Positions 33,523 through 39,939 of a stretch of 39,939 nt of DNA are shown piece after piece (position 1 is the first letter of the stretch; the number at the start of each line of letters is the position of its first letter). The notes beneath the pieces are model-generated. The model was not told where the DNA came from. It made no database searches and was given only the letters and a program-made list of their open reading frames with translations. Source of the stretch: an uncultured Alphaproteobacteria bacterium (lineage in GTDB: Bacteria; Pseudomonadota; Alphaproteobacteria; HIMB59; GCA-002718135); the NCBI GenBank assembly GCA_902620425.1, contig CACNHX010000010.1, positions 1 to 39,939 of the forward strand. The letters are read 5' to 3'. The position numbers and the translations under genes were made by a program.

Positions 33523-34446
33523 TTAAAATAAATTCTTAATAGCTTCAATATGTCGTGGCTTTACTTCACAGCATCCACCAACTAGAGTAACACCTTCATT
33601 TAAAGATTTTAAAACAAACTTTTTATATTTATCTTCTCCAAATTCTTCTTTCCTAGTGCCAAGTAACTCAACGGGATCAATATAATCATAATGTCCTTCA
33701 AAGCCTTCTGAATTAAATTTTTCTTTATTACTAGTAGGTAGTTCTTTAAATAAATTCATTTTATAACCAAAAGGAAGCTTTTGTTTATTAAATATAGGAA
33801 TACTAAAATTAATGATTTCAGGTGATACGCAGGCTGATACTATGCCGCAACAATTAAATTTTTGAATAGTTTCAAAAAGTTCATCAAGACTTTCGCCAGA
33901 TGGTAATTTTCCATCATAACGTAAGTGTACACCTACAAGAACTTGTTTATTAAATTTTTTTGATGCTTCTAAAGCAATTTTTATTTCTTTGATGGAACAC
34001 AAAACATCTAAGTAAAATATATCGACATAATCTTTTAATATTTTTGCAATTTCATGAAAATAATTAAACATTGTTTCATCAGTTTCAAAATGTATTGGGG
34101 AATATGTATTACCTTGATTTGGCAGTGAGCCTGCAACAATAACTTTTTTATCACTTTCATTTTTTGCTTTTAATGCGAGTGATCCAGCAGATCTTATTCC
34201 AAATTCAAATTTATCAAGTAAATTATATTTTTTTAATAACCTTCTTCTAACACTAAAATTTGAAGTAACGATTAATTGTGATCCTGCCTTTATAAAATTT
34301 TTGTGCATTTCTACTACCATTGGGTGATTATTTTCATTTAATAAAGCTTGTGCAGACCAAAGATCACCAGTTGTTTCTAAACCCATTTCCATTAAAGTTT
34401 GACCTGAACCTCCATCAAAGAGATATTTCTTATTTTTTAAAAACAT
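33523..34446 (-). CDS. Homocysteine S-methyltransferase (BHMT/MmuM family)
   Basis: The 307-residue barrel begins YLFDGGSGQTLMEMGLETTG, the homocysteine-binding start of the family, and has VTSNFSVRRRLL. The zinc ligands are Cys206 in GIVSACVSPE and the pair Cys292-Cys293 in LVGGCCEVKPRHI. It transfers a methyl group from an onium donor (glycine betaine, S-methylmethionine or DMSP) to homocysteine, forming methionine. The length is closer to MmuM-type than to BHMT of about 400 residues. It follows the binding-protein gene after a hairpin-containing 64-nt gap and precedes two GcvT-family enzymes, fitting methyl-group salvage. Confidence 0.83.
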   Translation of the reverse strand: MFLKNKKYLFDGGSGQTLMEMGLETTGDLWSAQALLNENNHPMVVEMHKNFIKAGSQLIVTSNFSVRRRLLKKYNLLDKFEFGIRSAGSLALKAKNESDKKVIVAGSLPNQGNTYSPIHFETDETMFNYFHEIAKILKDYVDIFYLDVLCSIKEIKIALEASKKFNKQVLVGVHLRYDGKLPSGESLDELFETIQKFNCCGIVSACVSPEIINFSIPIFNKQKLPFGYKMNLFKELPTSNKEKFNSEGFEGHYDYIDPVELLGTRKEEFGEDKYKKFVLKSLNEGVTLVGGCCEVKPRHIEAIKNLF

Positions 34447-34460
34447 TTTTTTGAAAGATT

Positions 34461-34495
34461 AGAAGAAAAAGTGTGGCGCATTTAAATGCGCCACA
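34461..34495 (-). terminator. Rho-independent terminator/attenuator after the binding-protein gene
   Basis: A perfect 24-nt palindrome (34472-34495, core GTGGCGCA-TTTAAA-TGCGCCAC less the shared bases) is followed on the - strand by C-TTTTT-C. It begins 16 nt past the stop of the binding-protein gene. In such AT-rich DNA a GC-rich stem like this stands out. It probably ends most transcripts after the binding-protein gene and lets a fraction continue into the enzyme genes. Confidence 0.75.
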
Positions 34496-34510
34496 AAGAA
34501 AATTAATATT

Positions 34511-36139
34511 TTATGCAAACCACCAACGTTCAGAAAGTTTGTTACCATCACTTTCCCAGTTACCAGCAACATCTTCACCGTGAGCAAGTTTTTTAGAACC
34601 AGCACCAACATATTGGTTAAATGCATAAACAATTGCACCACCATCGTAGTTACAAAGAGCTTGTGCTTCCCAGTACATTGATTTTCTTTTTTCTGCATCA
34701 AGTTCTGATCTAGCAGCTCTAACAAGTTCATTGAAACGAACAGTTGAATCAGTTTGAACCAGATTACCCCAAGCAGCTTCGTTCCACTCAGTATCATCTG
34801 TGAATGCAGCAGACCACATCATATCTTCTGTAGGTCTTCCACCCCAAGAACTCATACTGAAGCCTTTAGTGTTCCATACGTTACTCCAGTAACCATCTTC
34901 TGGCTCTTTTTTAACTCGAAGATCGATACCACATTCTTGAGCAGATGCTGCTATCAAGTTAGTTGCATCTGTACATCCTGCATAAGGAACCTCAGAAGTA
35001 CTAATTTCAATTGGTCCACTTACTCCAGATTTTTTCCAGTGATAAGCAGCTTTATCAGCATCGAACTCTCTCTGCTCTAAAGCATTGTTGTGGTATGGGT
35101 GAGCAGTTGAGATCGGGTGATCATTACCAACTGTTCCATATCCTAGCATTATCTTATCAACAATTTCTTGTCTTTTGATTGCAAACTTCATTGCCATACG
35201 AACATCAAAATTATCAAATGGCGGCACATTTAATCTCATTGGAGCTGTATAATGTGCATATCCAGATGCTGCAGTTATTTCAACATTTGGATCTCTTGTT
35301 AGTAAATTTGCAGTTCTTAAGTCAACACCGTTCATCCAGTCTATTTCACCATTTAATAATGCCGCTTGTCTAGTAGCAGGATCATTAATTCCGATTACTT
35401 CAACTGAATCAAAGTGTGCAACACTATCACCTTTGAAATAATTTGGATTTCTTTTTCCAAATTTTGCTCCAACACCTGGATTAAATTCATCCATAATGTA
35501 TGGACCAGTTCCAACAGTAGATTGAGCATCAACAACTCCATCTTTTGTTGGTTTAATCATAATGTGATAGTCAGTAGTTATTGCAGGCCAGTCAGCATTT
35601 GCACCTTTTAGCTTGAAAATAACCCTGTCATTTCCATCAGCAGAAATTGTTTCAATTTGAGATAACAATCCACCTGCTGCTGAAGCGGTGTCTGGATTCA
35701 TGTGATACTGATAGTTAAGTACAACATCTTCTGCAGTCATTGATTTTCCATTATGGAATTCAACTCCTTTACGAAGATTATATACCCAAGTTTGAGCATC
35801 ATCAGATTCAATTGACTCAGCAAGCTCTCCAACAATAGTATGGTCTGAGTCAACAACCGTTAAACAGTTTTGATATGACCAAGCTGTAGCTTGCATGAAT
35901 GAACTTTGATAAGTTGCAGGATCAAGTGTATCTGTAGTATCAGCTGCACCATTACCCCATCTTAAATGTCCGCCTTTTTTTGGAGTAGCAGCAACAGCTT
36001 TATCAGCGAGTGATAGTGCTATTGGTAAAGTTACACCAGTTGCAAGAACAGACATCATGAACTGTCTTCTATCAATTAGCCCTTTAGTGAGCTTTGAAGA
36101 CTGCTCTTTAATATATTTGTCTATTTTCTTATCTTTCAT
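34511..36139 (-). CDS. ABC transporter substrate-binding protein, family 5 (Tat-exported)
   Basis: A 542-residue periplasmic SBP_bac_5 protein. The N-terminus has a twin-arginine signal: Arg24-Arg25 in IDRRQFMMS, a hydrophobic stretch, and AVAA near residue 50 as a likely cleavage site. Family motifs are YNLRKGVEFHNGKSMTAEDV and VGTGPYIMDEFNPG, with the typical C-terminal half. The family binds peptides, opines, nickel complexes and other small amines. It is divergent from its presumptive permeases across 191 nt and shares an operon with methyl-transfer enzymes, so an onium or amino-acid-like ligand is suggested. SD GGGAGGA at 36149-36143 gives a strong ribosome site. Base use is visibly less AT-rich than neighbours. 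Confidence 0.87.
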   Translation of the reverse strand: MKDKKIDKYIKEQSSKLTKGLIDRRQFMMSVLATGVTLPIALSLADKAVAATPKKGGHLRWGNGAADTTDTLDPATYQSSFMQATAWSYQNCLTVVDSDHTIVGELAESIESDDAQTWVYNLRKGVEFHNGKSMTAEDVVLNYQYHMNPDTASAAGGLLSQIETISADGNDRVIFKLKGANADWPAITTDYHIMIKPTKDGVVDAQSTVGTGPYIMDEFNPGVGAKFGKRNPNYFKGDSVAHFDSVEVIGINDPATRQAALLNGEIDWMNGVDLRTANLLTRDPNVEITAASGYAHYTAPMRLNVPPFDNFDVRMAMKFAIKRQEIVDKIMLGYGTVGNDHPISTAHPYHNNALEQREFDADKAAYHWKKSGVSGPIEISTSEVPYAGCTDATNLIAASAQECGIDLRVKKEPEDGYWSNVWNTKGFSMSSWGGRPTEDMMWSAAFTDDTEWNEAAWGNLVQTDSTVRFNELVRAARSELDAEKRKSMYWEAQALCNYDGGAIVYAFNQYVGAGSKKLAHGEDVAGNWESDGNKLSERWWFA

Positions 36140-36156
36140 TTGTCCTCCCTTTTATT

Positions 36157-36180
36157 GAACAAAAACCTTTATTTTTGTTC
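36157..36180. promoter_or_regulatory. Inverted repeat in the leader of the binding-protein gene
   Basis: GAACAAAAA (36157-36165) and TTTTTGTTC (36172-36180) form a perfect 9-bp stem with a 6-nt loop. On the - strand it lies 7 nt upstream of the Shine-Dalgarno sequence of the binding-protein gene, so it can fold in the 5' leader or act as a DNA operator. The rest of the 191-nt divergent gap is AT-rich; I see no convincing -35/-10 pair for either direction. Confidence 0.4.
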
Positions 36181-36330
36181 ATTATTTCTAGAAATTTAAC
36201 AAAAAACAAACTTAAGTTAATTAACATACAAACATATAAATTATTTAAATTCAACGGATAATTTATGAAATTTAGGTTGCATAATGGTCTAATTAAGTAA
36301 TAACAAAATTAAAATATATAGGAGGACAAT

Positions 36331-37329
36331 ATTAGCCAAATTCACCCAATATTTAGAACAATTTTTTTAAGAATTGGCCTTGGATTAATTACTGTATTTG
36401 CTTTTTCAGTAATTATTTTTAGCTGTTTTTCTTTTTTGCCAGGAGATTTTGCAACTGAGATTCTAGGACAATCAGCTACAAAATCCTCAGTTGAAGCCCT
36501 TAGATCAGAATTAGGTTTAGATAAACATCCAATCCCAAGATATTTTGAATGGTTGTCAAATGTATTTCAGGGAGATTTTGGAAGTTCTTTCTCAGGTAGA
36601 TCCAAAGTACAAGGTGATCAAGGTGATAGATCAAGACTTGTTGTGGAACTAATTATTCCCAGACTGAAAAATACACTTTTTTTAACCGGAGTAAGTGCTC
36701 TTGTAGCTATTCCACTGGCATTACTTCTAGGTATTTCAGCTGCCTTATACAGAAATAGTGTTTACGATAGATCGGCAACTGGTTTTAGTTTAGTTACTGT
36801 GTCTTCTCCCGAGTTTTTTACTGGATATATTTTTATTCTTTTATTAGCTACCTTGTTTCCAGTTTTTCCTACTATAGCAAATGTCAATGAAGATACATCC
36901 TTAATTGATAGGTTTTATTTAACTGCTTTACCTGTTTTTACTTTAACTCTTGTAACAATGGGTCATATGATGAGAATGACTCGATCTGCAATAATAAATA
37001 TTTTATCAAGTGAATATATCGAAATGGCAAAATTATCTGGCGCTACCAGATATGAAGTAATTGTGAAACATGCTTTACCTAATGCTTGGGCTCCAATTGC
37101 TCAAGTAATAACTATAAATCTTGCATACATGTTAATTGGTTCAGTTGTTGTCGAGTTTGTATTTAATTATCAAGGCATAGGAAGATTAATGGTTGGATCC
37201 GTTTATAATAGAGATATTCCTGTTGTTCAGGCTTGCGCTTTAATATTTGCGTCAACTTACGTTATATTAAATTTACTAGCTGATTTAATTGGCATAATTT
37301 CAAACCCTAGACTTTTGTATCCAAAATGA
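36331..37329 (+). CDS. ABC transporter permease, DppB/OppB type, probable ATT start
   Basis: A 332-residue inner-membrane permease with about six helices and the EAA-loop SEYIEMAKLSGATRYEVIVKH (quoted in part: EYIEMAKLSGA). The first canonical start is TTG at 36436, which would lose the first helix. The 35 codons before it are open and encode the family's usual N-terminus, FRTIFLRIGLGLITVFAF followed by a hydrophobic run to FLPGDFA. The frame closes at TAG 36319, and only ATT at 36331 lies correctly after AGGAGG (36320-36325), at 5 nt spacing. It pairs with the next permease by a 4-nt overlap. The substrate follows from the divergent binding protein. Confidence 0.82.
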   Translation: MSQIHPIFRTIFLRIGLGLITVFAFSVIIFSCFSFLPGDFATEILGQSATKSSVEALRSELGLDKHPIPRYFEWLSNVFQGDFGSSFSGRSKVQGDQGDRSRLVVELIIPRLKNTLFLTGVSALVAIPLALLLGISAALYRNSVYDRSATGFSLVTVSSPEFFTGYIFILLLATLFPVFPTIANVNEDTSLIDRFYLTALPVFTLTLVTMGHMMRMTRSAIINILSSEYIEMAKLSGATRYEVIVKHALPNAWAPIAQVITINLAYMLIGSVVVEFVFNYQGIGRLMVGSVYNRDIPVVQACALIFASTYVILNLLADLIGIISNPRLLYPK

Positions 37330-38249
37330 GTGAAAATACACAATCATATTCAGCAAAAGGTGAAGTTAGTAATATAACTAAAAGAAGAACTAGATTTGAA
37401 AGAATTAAAATAGCATTTTCTAAAGCTCCTTTATCTGCTTGGTTTGGAATGATTGTTCTATCTATCTATCTTATTGCTGCATTCTTTGCTCCTTTTATTG
37501 CACCACATGGTGAGGCTGAAGTTTTCCCAGTAGCATATGCGCCATGGGGTGGAGAACACTTATTAGGAACAGATCAAATTGGAAGAGATATTCTTTCTAG
37601 ATTAATATTTGCTTCAAGAAATACACTAGGAATTTGTTTTTTAGCGTGTACCATTGCTTTATTTATAGGAACAATATTTGGAATAATTGCTGCAATAGAT
37701 AGAAGTTACATTGATCAAATTTTAAGTAGATCTATTGATACTTTAATGGCAATTCCCGTAATGATTTTTACTTTTATACTTTTATCTGTTTTTGGGCCAA
37801 GTAACTTAAACTTAATTTTAATTCTAGGGGTATTAGAATCAACGAGGTTTTTTAGAATTTCAAGATCTGTAGCTGTTGGTCAAGTTGTATTAGAATATGT
37901 TGAGGTAGCTAAGTTAAGAGGAGAAAAACTTTCTTATATAATTTTTAGAGAAATTTTACCAAATATAGCATCTCCACTAATTGTAGAATTTGGAGTCAGA
38001 TTCATTTTTATTATTTTCACAGTTTCAAGTTTAAGTTTTTTAGGCTTAGGAATTCAACCGCCAGCTGCTGATTGGGCTGCAATGGTGAGAGAAAATGCAA
38101 TTTTAATTCAATATGCCCAATATGATATTACTGCTGGATTAACACCACTAATACCTGCTGCAATAATTGCTTTATTAGCTCTTGCAATTAATTTTGTGAT
38201 TGATTGGTATTTATACATAACAAGCGGATTAAAAGATGACATCAAATAA
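37326..38249 (+). CDS. ABC transporter permease, DppC/OppC type
   Basis: The 307-residue permease has a cytoplasmic N-terminus, a first helix near residues 38-60, and then APWGGEHLLGTDQIGRDILSR, the hallmark GTDxxGRDxxSR segment of DppC/OppC proteins. The ATPase-coupling EAA loop is YVEVAKLRGEKLSYIIFREILPN. About six helices are seen. It partners the DppB-type permease (ATGA overlap upstream) and the fused ATPase, whose ATG overlaps this stop by 14 nt. Confidence 0.88.
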   Translation: MSENTQSYSAKGEVSNITKRRTRFERIKIAFSKAPLSAWFGMIVLSIYLIAAFFAPFIAPHGEAEVFPVAYAPWGGEHLLGTDQIGRDILSRLIFASRNTLGICFLACTIALFIGTIFGIIAAIDRSYIDQILSRSIDTLMAIPVMIFTFILLSVFGPSNLNLILILGVLESTRFFRISRSVAVGQVVLEYVEVAKLRGEKLSYIIFREILPNIASPLIVEFGVRFIFIIFTVSSLSFLGLGIQPPAADWAAMVRENAILIQYAQYDITAGLTPLIPAAIIALLALAINFVIDWYLYITSGLKDDIK

Positions 38250-39849
38250 TAAAAAAGAACTTCTTTTAGAAATGAAGAATATTCATATTGATGGATTTTC
38301 AGATGAGAGATGGCATAAAATACTAAAAGGTGTTGATCTAAATTTATACAGAGGTGAGATTTTAGGATTAATTGGAGAAAGTGGTGCTGGAAAATCGACT
38401 ATGGGAAAAGCAGCAATGGGTTACACTCAACCAGGTTGCAAAATTATTAAAGGTGAAATACTATTTAATGGCACAGATCTTGCAAAATTGACGGAATTTG
38501 AAAAAAGAAAAATATGGGGTACCAAAATTTCATATGTTGCACAATCAGCTGCAGCATCTTTTAATCCTGCACACAGATTAATGGATCAAACTATTAGTGC
38601 AGCTAATAGAGCAAAGATAAATCCTACTGAAATTTTAAGAAAAGATGCAGTGCAACTTTATGAGTCACTACAACTACCAGATGCAGAAAATATTGGTGAG
38701 AGATATCCGCATCAAGTCTCTGGGGGTCAACTACAAAGAATTATGACTGCTATGGCTATGTCACCAAGACCAGAACTAATAATTTTTGATGAACCAACAA
38801 CTGCTCTTGATGTAACTACTCAAGTTGAAGTTTTATCTGCTATGAGATCAATAGTAGATAAATTTAATACTGCAGCAATTTATATTACTCATGATTTAGC
38901 TGTAGTTGCTCAAATGGCTGATAGAATTAAAGTTCTTAGATATGGAGAAGAAGTCGAAGAGTCTGAAACGAGAGAGATGCTCTCAAACCCTAAAGAAGAA
39001 TATACCAAATCACTATGGTCAGTAAGATCACTTATCAAGCCTGAAGAAACGAATGAAGATTATATGTTGTCCATTAAAAATATTGATGCAGCTTATGGCT
39101 CATCAAAAGTTCTACATAATGTTTCTGTTAATATTCCTAGGGGTAAAACTGTAGCAATAGTGGGAGAAAGTGGATCAGGAAAATCAACAACTGCAAGAGT
39201 GATAACAGGCTTACTACCTCAAACCAAAGGAGAAATTATATTTGATGGAAAAAAAATATCTCCAAAACTTGAGCAAAGATCAAAAGAAGAATTAAGAAGA
39301 ATTCAAATAATTTTTCAAATGCCTGATACAGCAATGAATCCTAAACAAACTGTTGATGAAATAATTGGAAGACCAATTGAATTTTACCATGGAGTAAAAG
39401 GAAAAGAGCGTGAGGCTAAAGTAATTGAATTGTTAAAAATGATTGAATTAGATGAAACTTTTTTAGATAGACTGCCATCTGAATTATCAGGAGGTCAAAA
39501 ACAAAGAATTTGTATTGCTAGAGCTCTAGCTGCAAATCCAGATCTAATTATTTGTGACGAGGTTACTTCAGCATTGGATCAAATTGTTCAAGAAGGAATT
39601 TTAAAACTCTTACAAAAACTTCAAAAAGATCTTGGAGTGACTTACATTTTTATTACTCACGATATTGCTACTGTTAAAGCTATTTCGGATGAAATAGTAG
39701 TTATGTATCAAGGCGAAGTAGTTGAACAAGGATTAAAAAGTAAAATCTTAAATCCCCCACATCCTGATTATACTGAATTGTTATTATCTTCAGTTCCGGA
39801 AATGGATCCTGATTGGCTAACCAATCTTCTGAATAAAAGATCTTCCTAG
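38236..39849 (+). CDS. Fused dipeptide-type ABC transporter ATPase (DppD-DppF fusion)
   Basis: A 537-residue protein with two complete ATPase domains. The first has Walker A GESGAGKST (about residues 46-54), signature VSGGQLQR and Walker B LIIFDEPTTALD. The second has Walker A GESGSGKST (about residues 310-318), signature LSGGQKQR and Walker B LIICDEVTSALD; both have switch His (ITHDLAV, ITHDIAT). It powers the two permeases upstream for uptake of the ligand bound by the divergent binding protein. Fused forms such as this replace separate DppD and DppF. Confidence 0.9.
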   Translation: MTSNNKKELLLEMKNIHIDGFSDERWHKILKGVDLNLYRGEILGLIGESGAGKSTMGKAAMGYTQPGCKIIKGEILFNGTDLAKLTEFEKRKIWGTKISYVAQSAAASFNPAHRLMDQTISAANRAKINPTEILRKDAVQLYESLQLPDAENIGERYPHQVSGGQLQRIMTAMAMSPRPELIIFDEPTTALDVTTQVEVLSAMRSIVDKFNTAAIYITHDLAVVAQMADRIKVLRYGEEVEESETREMLSNPKEEYTKSLWSVRSLIKPEETNEDYMLSIKNIDAAYGSSKVLHNVSVNIPRGKTVAIVGESGSGKSTTARVITGLLPQTKGEIIFDGKKISPKLEQRSKEELRRIQIIFQMPDTAMNPKQTVDEIIGRPIEFYHGVKGKEREAKVIELLKMIELDETFLDRLPSELSGGQKQRICIARALAANPDLIICDEVTSALDQIVQEGILKLLQKLQKDLGVTYIFITHDIATVKAISDEIVVMYQGEVVEQGLKSKILNPPHPDYTELLLSSVPEMDPDWLTNLLNKRSS

Positions 39850-39868
39850 TAAATCTATATTTTAAAAA

Positions 39869-39939
39869 ATGAATATATTTAAATTTTTACTTAATTTTTT
39901 TTCTAGCAAAGAAAATAGAATAAATAATCTAGAAGCAAA
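39869..39939 (+). CDS. Start of a gene cut by the window edge
   Basis: An ATG 19 nt after the ATPase stop opens a frame that runs to the window end (about 23 codons), beginning MNIFKFLLNFFSSKENRIN. No domain can be named from this. The short spacing and same strand suggest continuation of the transporter transcript. No Shine-Dalgarno sequence is evident. Confidence 0.4.
   Translation, partial: MNIFKFLLNFFSSKENRINNLEA

Noticed and set aside
34472-34495. Palindrome as a regulator binding site
   Set aside because: Its position after a stop codon and the T tract on the minus strand fit a terminator better.
34754-35080. Open frames of 64-108 codons on the plus strand within 34754-35611, and a 112-codon minus frame at 34459-34797
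   Set aside because: All are shadows of the binding-protein gene, which has a Tat signal and family motifs.
36436-37329. TTG at 36436 as the permease start
   Set aside because: It removes the first helix; AGGAGG and the open, conserved N-terminal codons lie at 36320-36435.

Overview
The window is very AT-rich, densely packed double-stranded bacterial DNA. Genes are separated by 0-80 nt or overlap by 4-25 nt, and long A/T homopolymers are common. I see no tRNA, rRNA, transposase, phage gene or CRISPR array, and no recognisable transcription regulator. Gene content suggests a streamlined marine alphaproteobacterium of SAR11-like lifestyle: a DmdA-type DMSP demethylase, GcvT-family proteins, a gamma-butyrobetaine-hydroxylase-family dioxygenase, an OsmC protein and a peptide-type ABC transporter with a Tat-exported binding protein. 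The taxonomic call is inference; no phylogenetic marker gene is present.

Region 1 (about 1-13,970, all + strand) is a surface-polysaccharide locus and, by eye, the most AT-rich part. It encodes glycosyltransferases, a Wzy-like polymerase, an initiating phosphoglycosyltransferase, a Wzx-like flippase, a PIG-L deacetylase and an acetyltransferase/aminotransferase/C6-dehydratase trio. That trio matches the pathway to UDP-N,N'-diacetylbacillosamine or a similar 4-amino-6-deoxy sugar. A GT2 polyprenyl-phosphate-sugar synthase and a LABN membrane protein follow. One glycosyltransferase is split by a frameshift at an A8 tract. The flippase has no usual start codon and probably starts at ATT.

Region 2 (13,953-16,418, +) holds a methylmalonate-semialdehyde-dehydrogenase-like gene between LABN and a UDP-glucuronate-4-epimerase-like gene. 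It marks the edge of the polysaccharide island.

Region 3 (16,415-26,586) alternates strands in short units. It contains a class V PLP enzyme, an aldehyde dehydrogenase, a BBOX/TMLH-family 2-oxoglutarate dioxygenase, an EamA permease, a MmgE/PrpD protein coupled to a mesaconyl-CoA-hydratase-like protein, and a GMC alcohol oxidase followed by a second aldehyde dehydrogenase. Convergent neighbours end within 8 nt of each other or overlap, with no hairpin terminators visible.

Region 4 (36,139 down to 26,594, - strand) is a nine-gene collinear run: binding protein, homocysteine S-methyltransferase, GcvT/DmdA-like protein, FMN 2-hydroxyacid oxidase, ThDP 2-oxoacid decarboxylase/lyase-like enzyme, 5-hydroxyisourate-hydrolase-like protein, DmdA, OsmC and an ECHDC3-like crotonase. 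The last six genes are 0-3 nt apart. A strong hairpin terminator or attenuator separates the binding-protein gene from the rest. Region 5 (36,331-39,849, +) is divergent from it and encodes two DppB/DppC-type permeases and a fused two-domain ATPase. The first permease also appears to start at ATT.

Regions 3-5 together look like a locus for uptake and catabolism of methylated onium compounds (DMSP, betaines, carnitine-like molecules or hydroxylated sulfonium acids). The FMN oxidase plus ThDP enzyme beside DmdA is unusual. It could shorten a sulfonium or thioether 2-hydroxyacid toward DMSP or methylmercaptopropionate; this is a hypothesis from gene order only.
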